A DNA stretch of 64,000 nt from Xenorhabdus vietnamensis (GTDB taxonomy: Bacteria; Pseudomonadota; Gammaproteobacteria; Enterobacterales; Enterobacteriaceae), in contig NZ_MUBJ01000002.1 of the NCBI RefSeq assembly GCF_002127535.1, positions 91,234 to 155,233 of the forward strand. The letters are read 5' to 3'. Each line of letters begins with the position of its first letter. Position 1 is the stretch's first letter. The translations under genes were made by a program, and so were the position numbers. This document shows positions 29,635-41,779 of the stretch, in pieces. Below the pieces are notes generated by a model. That model was not told the origin of the DNA. It ran no database searches and saw nothing but the letters and a program-made list of their open reading frames with translations.

Positions 29635-30915
29635 TTGTTTGATCGTTATGAAGGCGGAGAGTTAGCTGTTCTGGTGCATGTTTTCTTCTCACAGGAAAAA
29701 GATACGGAAAATCTCAGTGAATTTGAGTCATTGGTGACTTCCGCAGGTGTTTCTCCTGTGCAGATTGTAACGGGAAGCCGGAAGGCGCCTCATCCGAAAT
29801 ATTTTGTCGGAGAAGGCAAGGCAGAGGAAATTGCTGAAGCTGTCAAAAACAGCGGCGCAGATGTGGTGTTGTTTAACCATGCCCTCAGCCCTGCTCAGGA
29901 ACGTAATCTTGAACGCTTGTGCCAATGCCGTGTCGTTGATCGTACGGGAGTGATTCTGGATATTTTTGCCCAGCGAGCAAGAACGCACGAAGGTAAGTTA
30001 CAAGTTGAATTGGCACAATTACGTCACCTGTCCACCCGCTTGATTCGGGGCTGGACTCACCTTGAACGCCAAAAAGGGGGAATCGGGTTACGTGGGCCTG
30101 GAGAAACCCAGTTAGAAAGCGATCGCCGTATGCTGCGTGACAAAATCAAACAGATTTTGGGGCGTCTCAACAAAGTTGAAAAACAGCGCGAACAGGGGCG
30201 CCAAGCACGCAATAAAGCTGATATCCCGACGGTCTCTCTTGTCGGTTACACCAATGCGGGGAAATCCAGTTTATTTAATACAATAACTTCAGCTGAAGTT
30301 TATGCGGCCGATCAGCTTTTTGCTACTCTAGACCCGACATTGCGCCGAATAGACGTGGATGATGTAGGCACTGTTGTTTTGGCTGATACAGTAGGTTTTA
30401 TCCGCCATTTGCCCCATGATCTGGTGGCTGCGTTCAAGGCAACTTTGCAGGAAACCCGACAGGCAAAGTTGTTGCTGCATGTTGTTGATGCGGCAGATAA
30501 TCGTCTGGATGAAAATATCATTGCTGTTGACAGTGTCCTTGAAGAGATTGAATCTCATGAGATCCCTTCGTTACTGGTGATGAATAAAATCGATATGTTG
30601 GATGATTTTATTCCCCGCATTGACCGTGATGAAGAAAATCGTCCGGTCAGAGTGTGGTTATCTGCACAAACCGGTGAAGGTATTTCCCTGTTGTTGCAAG
30701 CGTTAACCGAGCGCCTTTCAGGTGAAATAGCACATTATAAATTGCATCTTCCACCTGAAGCAGGGCGTCTGCGCAGCCGTTTTTATCAGCTTCAAGCCAT
30801 TGAACGTGAATGGATGGAAGAAAATGGTCTGGTTGGCGTTGAAGTTAGAATGCCGATGGTCGATTGGCGTCGCTTGTGCAAACAAGAACCTAATTTACCA
30901 GACTATGTTGTCTGA
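29635..30915 (+). CDS. hflX: Ribosome-splitting GTPase HflX
   Basis: A GTPase that dissociates stalled 70S ribosomes, notably after heat stress. The order is an N-terminal HflX domain with [11 protein letters not shown], a glycine-rich [14 protein letters not shown] linker, then the G domain with G-Y-T-N-A-G-K-S-S (G1), D-T-V-G-F (G3) and N-K-I-D (G4). It has 426 residues, as in E. coli. The start is a TTG with TGAGGGG upstream, supported by the family N-terminus F-D-R-Y. Confidence 0.96.
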   Translation: MFDRYEGGELAVLVHVFFSQEKDTENLSEFESLVTSAGVSPVQIVTGSRKAPHPKYFVGEGKAEEIAEAVKNSGADVVLFNHALSPAQERNLERLCQCRVVDRTGVILDIFAQRARTHEGKLQVELAQLRHLSTRLIRGWTHLERQKGGIGLRGPGETQLESDRRMLRDKIKQILGRLNKVEKQREQGRQARNKADIPTVSLVGYTNAGKSSLFNTITSAEVYAADQLFATLDPTLRRIDVDDVGTVVLADTVGFIRHLPHDLVAAFKATLQETRQAKLLLHVVDAADNRLDENIIAVDSVLEEIESHEIPSLLVMNKIDMLDDFIPRIDRDEENRPVRVWLSAQTGEGISLLLQALTERLSGEIAHYKLHLPPEAGRLRSRFYQLQAIEREWMEENGLVGVEVRMPMVDWRRLCKQEPNLPDYVV

Positions 30916-31086
30916 TTTATTGGCGCAAGACGACAAACAAGGTATCATTTTATCCGCCGTTTCAGAGTGACATATAGTCATGAAGTAGCAGAGATGAAAT
31001 GGCGGTGGTGAAATGACTGTGCCAGAATTGCAGTGACAGGATTAGCACTGTCAGAGATATCACCCAATTATATTGGTTGCTTACAA

Positions 31087-31197
31087 AAACGATGAAGTTC
31101 GTCGTTTCTGCCCACTGAGGCCGCTGTCAGACCTGGCAGGGCTAGGCAACGGCCTGTGACGTGGGAAGCCTCACCCATCCGGGTGGAGAGCAGTCAC
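31087..31197 (+). other. Candidate structured leader RNA upstream of hflK
   Basis: Three stems follow one another. AAACGA/TCGTTT at 31087-31107. AGGCCG (31118-31123)/CGGCCT (31150-31155) encloses CTGTCA (31124-31129)/TGGCAG (31134-31139). GTGAC (31156-31160)/GTCAC (31193-31197) encloses CACCC (31172-31176)/GGGTG (31181-31185). The second and third stems abut with no gap, and the hflK ATG is 41 bases further on. No ORF is seen in the 322-base gap (30916-31237). Function unknown. Confidence 0.4.
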
Positions 31198-31237
31198 CTC
31201 TGAAAAACCAGTAAAAACTAAAAAGTGGAGCTAAAAC

Positions 31238-32449
31238 ATGGCGTGGAATCAGCCCGGTAATAACGGACAGGACCGCGACCCGTGGGGAAGCAGCGATAAT
31301 AATGGCGGCAACTCCGGCGGCAACAATAAAGGTGGTCGAAAGCGTGGGGCAACTGATCTCGACGATTTGTTCCGAAAACTGAGTGAAAAACTCGGTGGTT
31401 TCGGTGGAAACAAAGGTGGAAATGGTTCTGCACAGAACCCAAAATTTGGCGGGCGTCTTATTGGCCTTGCCGTCGCTGCTGCGGTTGTTGTCTGGGTTGT
31501 TAGTGGTTTCTATACGATTAAAGAAACAGAACGCGGCGTGGTTACTCGATTGGGTAAATTCAGTCACCTTGTTCAGCCTGGCTTGAACTGGAAAATGACG
31601 TTTATCGATCAAGTGCAAGCCGTTAACGTTGAGTCTGTTCGCGATCTGGCAACATCTGGTGCCATGCTGACTTCGGATGAAAACGTTGTAGTAGCTGAAA
31701 TGAACGTTCAATACCGTGTTACTGATCCGGTAGCTTATCTCTTCAATGTTACCAGCCCCGATAATAGTCTTCGTCAAGCTACAGACAGTGCTGTCCGCGG
31801 TGTTGTTGGCAAACACTCAATGGAAACAAATCTGACGGAAGGGCGTACTGTTGTTCGTAACGATACTCAGAAGGTACTGGAAGAAACTATCCGTCCATAC
31901 AATATGGGTATTACGGTGGTCGATGTAAACTTCCAGACTGCTCGTCCGCCAGAAGCAGTTAAGGTTGCGTTCGATGATGTAATTGCCGCACGCGAACAAA
32001 AGCAGCAAACCATTCGTGAAGCCCGTGCTTACGAAAACGAAGTACTACCTAAAGCGAGCGGTGAAGCACAGCGTATTATTGAAGATTCCAGAGCTTATAA
32101 AGTTAGCTCAGTATTGAATGCTAAGGGTGAAGTGGCGAGTTTTGCCAAAATCTTGCCTGAATATAAGGCAGCCCCAGAGATTACTCGCGAACGTCTGTAT
32201 ATTGAGACGATGGAGCGTGTGTTGAGCAATACACGTAAAATCATTGCAAACGAGAAGAGTAACAACGTGCTGTTGTTGCCATTAGATCAAGCAGTGAATG
32301 ATCAGGTGCAAATGCAGCAAAAAGCATCCACTAACGCGGCGGTCAAGAAGGTGATTCATCAAAGTCAATCAACACAACGACCGGAATCGAATACTTATAA
32401 CAGTAGCGATAACTCGAGTGGTGATACGATTAGAGTAGGGAGACCATAA
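31238..32449 (+). CDS. hflK: FtsH protease regulator HflK
   Basis: Forms with HflC the large inner-membrane complex that surrounds and modulates FtsH. The 403-residue protein has a Gly/Asn-rich cytoplasmic N-terminus (1-65), a single membrane helix (about 80-100) and a periplasmic SPFH/band-7 domain. A helical region and a polar Ser/Asn/Gln tail follow. GTGGAG precedes ATG, and hflC begins 2 bases after the stop, so translation is probably coupled. Confidence 0.96.
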   Translation: MAWNQPGNNGQDRDPWGSSDNNGGNSGGNNKGGRKRGATDLDDLFRKLSEKLGGFGGNKGGNGSAQNPKFGGRLIGLAVAAAVVVWVVSGFYTIKETERGVVTRLGKFSHLVQPGLNWKMTFIDQVQAVNVESVRDLATSGAMLTSDENVVVAEMNVQYRVTDPVAYLFNVTSPDNSLRQATDSAVRGVVGKHSMETNLTEGRTVVRNDTQKVLEETIRPYNMGITVVDVNFQTARPPEAVKVAFDDVIAAREQKQQTIREARAYENEVLPKASGEAQRIIEDSRAYKVSSVLNAKGEVASFAKILPEYKAAPEITRERLYIETMERVLSNTRKIIANEKSNNVLLLPLDQAVNDQVQMQQKASTNAAVKKVIHQSQSTQRPESNTYNSSDNSSGDTIRVGRP

Positions 32450-32451
32450 TT

Positions 32452-33456
32452 ATGCGTAATTCATTAATTGTTGCGATTATCGCGGTATTGGTTGTTCTCT
32501 ATTCATCAATCTTTATTGTGAAAGAAGGCGAGCGTGGCATTGTACTGCGTTTTAGTAAAGTTGTACGTGACGCAGAGAATAAACCGGTCATTTATGATCC
32601 GGGCCTACATTTTAAAATTCCGTTTGTGGAAACAGTCAAAACACTTGATGCCCGTATTCAAACTATGGATATCAAGGCTGACCGTTTCTTGACACGTGAA
32701 AATAAAGACCTAATCGTTGACTCCTACTTGAAGTGGCGCATTAATGATTTCAGTCGTTACTATCTGGCAACAGGTAACGGTGATATTTCTCGAGCAGAAA
32801 TGTTGCTGAGACGTAAATTCAGTGACCGTTTGCGTTCTGAAATTGGTCGTCTTAATGTAAAAGGCATTGTGACTGATTCTCGCGGTACTTTAACTACAGA
32901 TGTGCGCAATGCCCTGAATCAGGGAACTTATGAAGAAGGTGGGACAACGGATGCCGATAGTGAGATCGCATCTGCTGCTGCTTTGGTTGAAAAAGAGACG
33001 AAAAGCAAGCAACCAGACATTAACCCAAGCAGCATGGCTGCGTTAGGTATTGAGGTTGTTGACGTTCGTATCAAACAGATCAACCTGCCACAGGAAATTT
33101 CAGAATCCATTTACCAGCGTATGAGTGCTGACCGTGAAGCAGAGGCTCGTCTTCTGCGTTCAGAAGGCTTGGAAGAAGCTGAGAAGATCAAAGCTACTGC
33201 AGATAAAAAAGCAACTGAAATTAGGGCAGAAGCACAAAGTCAGGCATTGGCTTTACGTGGTGAAGGTGATGCAGAAGCCACTAAACTATTTGCTGATGCG
33301 TTCAATCAGGATCCTGAGTTCTACTCATTTATCCGTAGCTTGCGTGCTTACGAGAAGAGCTTCAAAAATAATGATGTGATGGTACTCAGTCCAGATAACG
33401 ATTTCTTCCGTTATATGAAAGAGCCATCTAAGCAGCTCCGTCATGCGAATGACTAA
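32452..33456 (+). CDS. hflC: FtsH protease regulator HflC
   Basis: The partner of HflK in the FtsH-regulating complex. It has 334 residues, with an N-terminal membrane anchor (about 4-20), an SPFH domain starting K-E-G-E-R-G-I-V-L-R-F, and a long Ala/Glu-rich helix (about 220-280) typical of stomatin-like proteins. The E. coli downstream gene yjeT is absent; a terminator and then purA follow. Confidence 0.96.
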   Translation: MRNSLIVAIIAVLVVLYSSIFIVKEGERGIVLRFSKVVRDAENKPVIYDPGLHFKIPFVETVKTLDARIQTMDIKADRFLTRENKDLIVDSYLKWRINDFSRYYLATGNGDISRAEMLLRRKFSDRLRSEIGRLNVKGIVTDSRGTLTTDVRNALNQGTYEEGGTTDADSEIASAAALVEKETKSKQPDINPSSMAALGIEVVDVRIKQINLPQEISESIYQRMSADREAEARLLRSEGLEEAEKIKATADKKATEIRAEAQSQALALRGEGDAEATKLFADAFNQDPEFYSFIRSLRAYEKSFKNNDVMVLSPDNDFFRYMKEPSKQLRHAND

Positions 33457-33535
33457 GTCGATTAGCAGATAAACTGCAATTACTGTCATTGACAAAAAAT
33501 CATTAATGCGGCTGTTATATCTGGCTGTTTATCAG

Positions 33536-33566
33536 GCCACTGTAAAAAACATACAGTGGCTTTTTG
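33536..33566 (+). terminator. Intrinsic terminator after hflC
   Basis: GCCACTGTA (33536-33544) pairs with TACAGTGGC (33552-33560) and T5 follows. It ends the tsaE-hflC superoperon. Confidence 0.88.
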
Positions 33567-33694
33567 TTTCCGTCATCATTACCAATGCTTACTTAGCAGA
33601 CCATTTATATAACGAAACGAAATAACAGAAGTGACAAAAAATACTGAAAGGTGCTAAATGAGATGGTAGAATCCATTTTTAAGCAACCGAGTGA

Positions 33695-35002
<1,308 letters not shown>

Positions 35003-35029
35003 TAGATAGTTAATCTTTTAAGTATACAT

Positions 35030-35058
35030 AACCGGGCTTAATGCCCGGTTTTTGTTTT
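35030..35058 (+). terminator. Intrinsic terminator after purA
   Basis: AACCGGGC (35030-35037), loop TTAAT and GCCCGGTT (35043-35050), followed by T-rich sequence. Confidence 0.88.
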
Positions 35059-35259
35059 TAGGGAGTTTCTTCGGTTTGTCTGAGGTATTTTTATTTTTTT
35101 AGTTATTAGAACAAAGTAATAAGAGATAAATAAGCGAGTCTCCTGTTTTGCTTAATTCTTAAAATACCCACATAATGATGAACAACTAACGAAAACCAAT
35201 AAACATACATTTTTTGGTTCCAAATAAATTCCGTTATATTCAATCTCCCAGAGGTGAGT

Positions 35260-35679
35260 GTGCAGTTAACCAGTTTTACCGATTATGGATTACGTGCTTT
35301 GATTTATATGGCTTCTTTACCTGAAGGCCAAATGACGAGCATTACAGAGGTCACTGAAGTTTATGGTGTCTCACGTAATCATATGGTAAAGATCATCAAT
35401 CAACTTAGTCATTTAGGATTGGTGAATGCTGTCAGAGGAAAAAATGGCGGCATCAGTTTAGGTAAACCTGCCAACGAGATCAGAATTGGTGATGTAGTTC
35501 GCTCCTTGGAGCCACTTTCATTGGTCAACTGTAGTGCCTGTCAAATCACGCCTGCATGTCGCTTAAAATCAGTCTTGAATCAAGCGGTAGAAAATTTTTT
35601 GGAAGAGTTGGATAAACATACTTTGGCCGATATGGTCAAAGATAATCGTCCCCTTTATCAATTGCTTTTGGCTAAGTGA
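35260..35679 (+). CDS. nsrR: Nitric-oxide-sensing repressor NsrR
   Basis: An Rrf2-family [2Fe-2S]/[4Fe-4S] repressor of NO-detoxification genes. It has 139 residues, with a helix-turn-helix around 27-50 ([11 protein letters not shown]) and Asp8 conserved. The cluster cysteines are C91, C94 and C100 (C-x2-C-x5-C), whereas recalled E. coli NsrR has C91, C96 and C102 (C-x4-C-x5-C): two residues are missing between the first two. GAGG at 35251-35254 selects the GTG at 35260 over the one at 35254, matching the family start M-Q-L-T-S-F. Co-directional with rnr. Confidence 0.93.
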   Translation: MQLTSFTDYGLRALIYMASLPEGQMTSITEVTEVYGVSRNHMVKIINQLSHLGLVNAVRGKNGGISLGKPANEIRIGDVVRSLEPLSLVNCSACQITPACRLKSVLNQAVENFLEELDKHTLADMVKDNRPLYQLLLAK

Positions 35680-35723
35680 AGCAAGGGGATAAACAGCTTG
35701 CTGATGACAACAGAGGAATGACG

Positions 35724-38198
35724 ATGTCAAAAGATCCTTTTCAGGAACGAGAGGCTGAAAAATACGAATCTCCTATCCCAAGCCGTGAATACATCTTGGA
35801 TATCATTTCTAAACACACCATTCCGGTAAGCCGTCAGGAATTAGCACAAGAACTTCAGTTAACCACTCCAGATGCACAAGAAGCATTGCGCCGCCGTTTG
35901 CGGGCAATGGAACGTGATGGACAGTTGGTTTTTACCCGCCGCCAATGTTATGCATTGCCAGATCGGTTGGATTTATTGAAAGGCACGGTGATTGGACATC
36001 GTGATGGCTATGGTTTCCTGCGTGCGGAAGGCCACAAAGAAGATTTTTACCTGTCCGCCGAACAGATGAAAATGGCGATCCATGGGGATGTTATACTGGC
36101 GCAGCCTTTGCGACCAGACAGAAAAGGCCGCATTGAAGTACGCATCGTGCGGGTTTTGGAACCCAAATGCAGCCAGATTGTTGGCCGGTACTTTATAGAC
36201 GCTGGCATGGGTTTTGTCGTTCCTGATGATAGCCGTCTGTGTTTTGATATCCTTATCCCAAAAGAAGCAATCTGCGGGGCGAGAATGGGTAATGTCGTGG
36301 TGGTTGAATTAACCAACCGCCCGACCCGTCGCACGAAAGCCATCGGTAAAATTGTTGAAGTGTTGGGTGAAAACATGGGAACGAACATGGCGGTCGAGAT
36401 CGCGCTGCGCACCCATGAAATTCCACATAGCTGGCCGCCAATGGTAGAAAAGCAGGTCGCTGATTTGGATGAAAATGTGCCGGAATCTGCCAAACAGGGC
36501 CGTGTAGATTTACGTGATTTGCCGTTGGTGACGATTGATGGTGAAGATGCCCGTGATTTTGATGATGCGGTTTTTTGCGAAAGAAAACATGGCGGTGGTT
36601 GGCGGTTGTGGGTAGCGATTGCAGATGTCAGTTACTATGTTCGCCCGCAAACGGCTTTGGATGCAGAAGCACGCAGCCGTGGTAACTCTGTCTACTTTCC
36701 GTCCCAAGTCGTACCTATGCTGCCGGAAGTGCTGTCCAATGGATTGTGCTCCCTCAATCCGGAAGTTGATCGCCTATGTATGGTCTGCGAAATGACCATT
36801 TCTGCTCAGGGCAAATTGTCTTCCTACAAGTTTTACGAGGCGGTGATGAATTCACATGCCCGTTTGACTTATACAAAAGTTTGGAAGATTTTGCAGGGCG
36901 ATCAAGAGTTGCGTGATCACTACAAGCCGCTGGTGAAGCATATTGAGCATCTGCATGAGCTTTATCAGGCACTGGAGCAGGCACGTGAACAGCGCGGGGC
37001 CATTTCGTTTGAATCTGAAGAAGCCAAGTTCATCTTTAATGCTGAGCGTCGTATCGAGCGCATTGAGCCTGTTGTACGTAACGATGCGCATAAACTTATC
37101 GAAGAGTGTATGATTTTGGCGAATATTGCGGCCGCTCGCTTTGTTGAAAAACATCACGAACCTGCGTTATATCGTATCCATGATCGACCAAAAGAAGAAA
37201 GTATTCTGAACCTGCGTTCGGTTTTCAACGAGTTAGGGTTGAGCTTGTTGGGGGGCATGACGCCAGATCCGAAAGATTATGCGCAATTGATGAAAGAAGT
37301 TGCCGACAGGCCGGATCGCGAATTACTGCAAACCATGTTGTTGCGTTCCATGAAGCAGGCGATTTACGAACCGGAAAACCGGGGACACTTTGGTTTGGCA
37401 TTGCGCTCTTACTCTCACTTTACTTCGCCAATCCGCCGTTATCCTGATTTGGCTCTGCATCGGGCTATCAAGTATTTGTTGGCACAAGAAGAGCTGGTAC
37501 AAAAAGAGCCAGTACAAAAAGATAGTGCTGCGGAGCATCGCTGGACGCCAACTGGGGGTTGGCACAACGACATGGAACACATGTTGCAATTGGGTGACCA
37601 TTGCTCCATGACCGAGCGTCGTGCTGATGAAGCGACAAGGGATGTGGCAGACTGGCTGAAATGTGATTTTATGCAAGATCAGGTAGGTAATGTCTTCACC
37701 GGATTGATTACCAGCGTAACAGGCTTTGGTTTTTTTGTTCGCTTAAATGATTTGTTCATTGATGGCTTAGTGCATGTTTCGACGTTGGATAACGATTATT
37801 ACCGATATGATAATGTTGGTCAGCGTTTGATTGGTGAATCTTCCGGGCAAACTTATCGTCTTGGTGATGAGGTAGAGATCCGTGTGGAAGCGGTTCACAT
37901 GGATGAGCGCAATATCGATTTTGCCTTGCTTTCAACGACCCGTAAAGCACGCAATCAGGGTAAAACTGTTCGTGATAAGGCAAAAAAAGGTACGCCAGAG
38001 CGTAAAAATGGTAAAAAAGGCCGTGATCATAAAAAATCAGCCAATTTTGAGCCAGATAACACCTTTCGTAAAAAGAAAAGTGCGGAAAAGCCTAAGCCGG
38101 GTAATTCTAAGCAAGGCAAAAAGAAAAAACTGTCAAGCAAGACTAAGAAAATTACGGAAAAATTGAAGACAAAGCGTGCGAAAAAAAGCACAGAATAA
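35724..38198 (+). CDS. rnr: Ribonuclease R
   Basis: A processive 3'-to-5' exoribonuclease that digests structured RNA and acts with tmRNA. It has 824 residues: an N-terminal helix-turn-helix (about 20-75), cold-shock domains, an RNB catalytic domain with [10 protein letters not shown] (active-site aspartates), an S1 domain (about 630-715) and a Lys-rich basic tail of about 100 residues. The frame is open from 35676, but AGAGGA and family homology ([10 protein letters not shown]) place the start at ATG 35724. Confidence 0.96.
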   Translation: MSKDPFQEREAEKYESPIPSREYILDIISKHTIPVSRQELAQELQLTTPDAQEALRRRLRAMERDGQLVFTRRQCYALPDRLDLLKGTVIGHRDGYGFLRAEGHKEDFYLSAEQMKMAIHGDVILAQPLRPDRKGRIEVRIVRVLEPKCSQIVGRYFIDAGMGFVVPDDSRLCFDILIPKEAICGARMGNVVVVELTNRPTRRTKAIGKIVEVLGENMGTNMAVEIALRTHEIPHSWPPMVEKQVADLDENVPESAKQGRVDLRDLPLVTIDGEDARDFDDAVFCERKHGGGWRLWVAIADVSYYVRPQTALDAEARSRGNSVYFPSQVVPMLPEVLSNGLCSLNPEVDRLCMVCEMTISAQGKLSSYKFYEAVMNSHARLTYTKVWKILQGDQELRDHYKPLVKHIEHLHELYQALEQAREQRGAISFESEEAKFIFNAERRIERIEPVVRNDAHKLIEECMILANIAAARFVEKHHEPALYRIHDRPKEESILNLRSVFNELGLSLLGGMTPDPKDYAQLMKEVADRPDRELLQTMLLRSMKQAIYEPENRGHFGLALRSYSHFTSPIRRYPDLALHRAIKYLLAQEELVQKEPVQKDSAAEHRWTPTGGWHNDMEHMLQLGDHCSMTERRADEATRDVADWLKCDFMQDQVGNVFTGLITSVTGFGFFVRLNDLFIDGLVHVSTLDNDYYRYDNVGQRLIGESSGQTYRLGDEVEIRVEAVHMDERNIDFALLSTTRKARNQGKTVRDKAKKGTPERKNGKKGRDHKKSANFEPDNTFRKKKSAEKPKPGNSKQGKKKKLSSKTKKITEKLKTKRAKKSTE

Positions 38199-38248
38199 TG
38201 GTCGGTAAAAATTAGCCCGTAAAAGTTAGTCCATACTATCGTAAATCA

Positions 38249-38275
38249 GGGCGGATTCTACCGCCCGCTATTTTT
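38249..38275 (+). terminator. Terminator-like hairpin between rnr and rlmB
   Basis: GGGCGG (38249-38254), loop ATTCTA and CCGCCC (38261-38266), followed by GCTATTTTT. The T-run begins a few bases late, so termination may be partial. Confidence 0.6.
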
Positions 38276-38317
38276 CGGTATCTTATAAGATATCAGTAAG
38301 TTAGGTATCAGTCAGTC

Positions 38318-39055
38318 ATGAGTGAAATTATCTACGGTATCCATGCCGTTAAAGCCTTGCTGGAGCGCGATCCACAACGTTTCATGGAAGTTTATGTGTT
38401 GAAAGGGCGTGAAGATCGCCGTTTAACACCACTGTTGCAGGAATTGGAAAGTATCGGCATTGCAGTACAAATTGCCAATCGCCAATGGCTGGATGCCCAA
38501 ACGGAAGGTGCGGTCCATCAAGGAATCATTGCACGAGTCAAACCGGGGCGTCAGTATCAGGAAAATGACTTGCCGGATCTGTTATCCCGGTTGGATCGCC
38601 CATTCCTGCTGGTACTGGATGGTGTTACCGATCCACATAATCTAGGGGCTTGCTTGCGTACAGCGGATGCTGCAGGGGTGAATGCGGTTATTGTTCCCCG
38701 CGATCGTTCCGCACAATTGAATGCGACAGCCAAAAAAGTGGCCTGTGGCGCAGCAGAAAGTGTTCCGTTGATCCGTGTTACTAACCTTGCCCGGACATTG
38801 CGTTTACTGCAAGAACATAATATCTGGATTGTCGGAACTGCCGGTGAAGCTACACATGCTTTATACGAGAGTAAGCTGACTGGCCCGATGGCCTTGGTAA
38901 TGGGAGCGGAAGGTGAAGGAATGCGCCGATTAACTCGCGAGCATTGTGATGAATTGATTAGTATTCCGATGGCCGGTTCTGTTTCTTCTTTGAACGTATC
39001 GGTTGCAACAGGGATATGCTTGTTTGAAATTGTGCGCCAGAGAAGTGCTCAGTAA
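38318..39055 (+). CDS. rlmB: 23S rRNA (guanosine-2251-2'-O)-methyltransferase RlmB
   Basis: A SPOUT-class methyltransferase for Gm2251 in the 23S P-loop. It has 245 residues. The N-terminal SpoU substrate-binding domain starts [10 protein letters not shown]; the catalytic knot shows [22 protein letters not shown] and [13 protein letters not shown]. It follows rnr as in E. coli. Confidence 0.96.
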   Translation: MSEIIYGIHAVKALLERDPQRFMEVYVLKGREDRRLTPLLQELESIGIAVQIANRQWLDAQTEGAVHQGIIARVKPGRQYQENDLPDLLSRLDRPFLLVLDGVTDPHNLGACLRTADAAGVNAVIVPRDRSAQLNATAKKVACGAAESVPLIRVTNLARTLRLLQEHNIWIVGTAGEATHALYESKLTGPMALVMGAEGEGMRRLTREHCDELISIPMAGSVSSLNVSVATGICLFEIVRQRSAQ

Positions 39056-39135
39056 TTCTTTATCTGCATTGAATGACTTAATTTGAATAACTTAAAATCA
39101 ACAGAAGAATAAAGGCGTTTTTCGCTATCTGTACC

Positions 39136-39164
39136 TTGAATTTTTTATATTGTATGGGTATAGT
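39136..39164 (+). promoter_or_regulatory. Sigma-70 promoter of the rpsF operon
   Basis: TTGAAT (39136-39141), a 17-base spacer and TATAGT (39159-39164), followed by GACGCGTC. Transcription would start near 39171, giving a leader of about 95 bases before rpsF. Confidence 0.75.
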
Positions 39165-39179
39165 GACGCGTCAATTTTT

Positions 39180-39256
39180 CAGCCGTAACTAAACACGTTC
39201 CTTGCCTCCATGGGCCACGGCTGACCCTGACAGGAGGCTGAATAATCCGTAAGGAG
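39180..39256 (+). promoter_or_regulatory. rpsF leader, possible S6:S18 autoregulatory element
   Basis: CAGCCGT (39180-39186) can pair with ACGGCTG (39217-39223), and GCCTCC (39204-39209) with GGAGGC (39233-39238). These two pairings interleave, so they form either a pseudoknot or alternative structures just before the AAGGAG site (39251-39256). Leaders bound by the S6:S18 complex are known for rpsF in many bacteria. The match to that element was not tested. Confidence 0.5.
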
Positions 39257-39264
39257 CAATGCTA

Positions 39265-39663
39265 ATGCGTCATTACGAAATCGTTTTTATGGTCCATCCT
39301 GACCAAAGCGAACAGGTTCCGGGCATGATCGAGCGTTACAGTGCGACTATCACTAACGCGCAAGGTCAGATTCATCGTCTGGAAGACTGGGGTCGTCGTC
39401 AACTGGCTTACCCAATCAACAAACTGCATAAGGCTCACTACGTTCTGTTGAACGTTGAAGCGCCACAAGAAGCGATTGATGAGCTGGAAACTAACTTCCG
39501 CTTCAACGACGCCGTTATCCGCAGCATGGTTATGCGCGTTAAGCACGCAGTAACTGAAGCATCACCAATGGTTAAGGCTAAAGACGAACGTCGCAGCCGT
39601 GATCTGGTCTTGGAAGAAGACTTGGTTGATGATGCTGATGAAGCTGGGGATTCTGAAGAGTAA
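39265..39663 (+). CDS. rpsF: 30S ribosomal protein S6
   Basis: A 132-residue protein near-identical to E. coli S6 over the first 110 residues ([15 protein letters not shown]). It has the acidic C-terminal tail whose Glu residues are the target of RimK polyglutamylation (ends D-S-E-E). ATG 39265, 8 bases after AAGGAG, is chosen over ATG 39259. First gene of rpsF-priB-rpsR-rplI. Confidence 0.97.
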   Translation: MRHYEIVFMVHPDQSEQVPGMIERYSATITNAQGQIHRLEDWGRRQLAYPINKLHKAHYVLLNVEAPQEAIDELETNFRFNDAVIRSMVMRVKHAVTEASPMVKAKDERRSRDLVLEEDLVDDADEAGDSEE

Positions 39664-39668
39664 TTACC

Positions 39669-40218
<550 letters not shown>

Positions 40219-40256
40219 TAGGCTCAGTCCATTAACGACTTTGAGAGGATAAGGTA

Positions 40257-40709
40257 ATGCAAGTTATTCTGCTTGATAAAGTAGCGAACCTGGGTAGCCT
40301 GGGTGACCAAGTTAACGTTAAAGCGGGTTATGCCCGTAACTTCTTAGTACCACAGGGCAAAGCTGTTCCTGCAACTAAGAAAAACATCGAATTCTTCGAA
40401 GCTCGCCGTGCTGAGCTGGAAGCTAAACTGTCTGACGTTCTGGCAGCAGCGCAAGCTCGTGCAGAGAAAATCAATGCACTGGGCGCTATCACCATCGCTT
40501 CTAAAGCGGGTGACGAAGGTAAACTGTTCGGTTCTATCGGTACTCGTGATATCGCTGATGCAGTTACTGCTGCTGGCGTTGAAGTATCTAAGAGCGAAGT
40601 TCGCCTGTCTAACGGTGTTCTGCGTACTGTTGGTGAGCACGAAGTTCACTTCCAAGTACACAGCGATGTATTCGCACAGTTGAACGTTAACATCGTTCCA
40701 GAAGCTTAA
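40257..40709 (+). CDS. rplI: 50S ribosomal protein L9
   Basis: A 150-residue two-domain protein joined by a long exposed helix: [13 protein letters not shown] at the N-terminus, [13 protein letters not shown] in the first domain, and a C-terminal rRNA-binding domain ending N-I-V-P-E-A. GAGAGGATAAGG precedes ATG. Last gene of the operon; a terminator follows. Confidence 0.98.
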   Translation: MQVILLDKVANLGSLGDQVNVKAGYARNFLVPQGKAVPATKKNIEFFEARRAELEAKLSDVLAAAQARAEKINALGAITIASKAGDEGKLFGSIGTRDIADAVTAAGVEVSKSEVRLSNGVLRTVGEHEVHFQVHSDVFAQLNVNIVPEA

Positions 40710-40740
40710 TCTCTGATTAGCTGAAGAATATGTGACGATA

Positions 40741-40769
40741 AAAAACGCTGGCAATGCCAGCGTTTTTTT
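40741..40769 (+). terminator. Intrinsic terminator after rplI
   Basis: ACGCTGGC (40745-40752) pairs with GCCAGCGT (40756-40763), extended by the flanking A-run and T7 tract. Confidence 0.9.
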
Positions 40770-40923
40770 ATGCCTCCGAAACACGCCTTAAATATCAGGA
40801 CGTGGCAGTAGTTATACATCAATAATTGGTGTTTTACATTATTATTGATCCCCTTCACGCGTTTACCCATCTAGGCAGTGCTGTTATGCTTGAGCCTTCA
40901 TTTATTTAATAACAGGTATTTTC

Positions 40924-41544
40924 ATGACAAAACCTTCTTTTGAGTCTATTGAAGCACGTGCGAGTTACGGTATTGGCTTGCAGGTTGGGCAACAATTACA
41001 GGAATCTGGCTTACAAGGGTTGGAACCAGAAGCTCTGTTGGCAGGGTTATGTGATGCATTAGAAAGCCGGGCTCCTGCTATTCCTGTAGAAGAATTGCAT
41101 CGTGCGCTACGTGAGATACATGAACGTGCTGATAGCGTTCGTCGTGAACGTCAGCAGGTGATGGCAGAAGAAGGCAAAAAATTCTTGGCGGAAAATGTTC
41201 AGCGTGAAGGCGTGAGCAGCACTGAATCTGGTCTGCAATTTTCTGTCCTGACACAAGGTGATGGAGCTATCCCTGCCCGTACCGACCGTGTTAGTGTTCA
41301 CTATACTGGTCGCCTGATTGATGGCACTGTATTTGATAGTTCAGTACAGCGCGGTACACCAGCAGAATTTCCTGTCAGCGGAGTGATTCCTGGTTGGATT
41401 GAAGCGTTGACTTTGATGCCAGTAGGTTCTAAATGGGAACTCTATATCCCTCACAATCTGGCTTATGGTGAGCGTGGTGCAGGTGCGTCCATTCCTCCTT
41501 ACAGCACATTGATCTTCGAAGTAGAATTACTGGAAATCTTGTAA
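40924..41544 (+). CDS. fklB: FKBP-type peptidyl-prolyl isomerase FklB (FKBP22)
   Basis: Accelerates proline isomerisation in protein folding. It has 206 residues as in E. coli. An N-terminal dimerisation domain (about 1-90) is followed by the FKBP domain with [24 protein letters not shown] and [11 protein letters not shown]. No signal peptide, so cytoplasmic. A single gene with its own terminator. Confidence 0.95.
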   Translation: MTKPSFESIEARASYGIGLQVGQQLQESGLQGLEPEALLAGLCDALESRAPAIPVEELHRALREIHERADSVRRERQQVMAEEGKKFLAENVQREGVSSTESGLQFSVLTQGDGAIPARTDRVSVHYTGRLIDGTVFDSSVQRGTPAEFPVSGVIPGWIEALTLMPVGSKWELYIPHNLAYGERGAGASIPPYSTLIFEVELLEIL

Positions 41545-41579
41545 TTCTATTGCTCTGCAATTGTATTGATAATTAAGCA

Positions 41580-41608
41580 AATAGCCGGTTAGCCGGCTAT
41601 TTTTTTAC
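41580..41608 (+). terminator. Intrinsic terminator after fklB
   Basis: ATAGCCGG (41581-41588), loop TTAG and CCGGCTAT (41593-41600), followed by T7. Confidence 0.9.
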
Positions 41609-41683
41609 GCGTATTTGGGAATCATAGAGGAATAAAGTATTCGCTATTCCAGTAAAAAATGCGCTAAAAATGTATCTTAAAAT

Positions 41684-41753
41684 GGTATACCCAAAATAGA
41701 TTTCAATTTGCAGTACAGCCAAAAAATTGCAATTTGAAAGTATGAAGGGGTAG
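41684..41753. repeat. Palindromic intergenic repeat, relative of 726-790
   Basis: Inner arms TTTCAATTTGCA (41701-41712) and TGCAATTTGAAA pair with one mismatch. Outer ends GGTATACCC and GGGGTA are also complementary in part. Core and spacing resemble the element at 726-790, so both seem to belong to one dispersed family. Confidence 0.6.
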
Positions 41754-41779
41754 CTGAACAATGAACGCAGAGGTGTATG

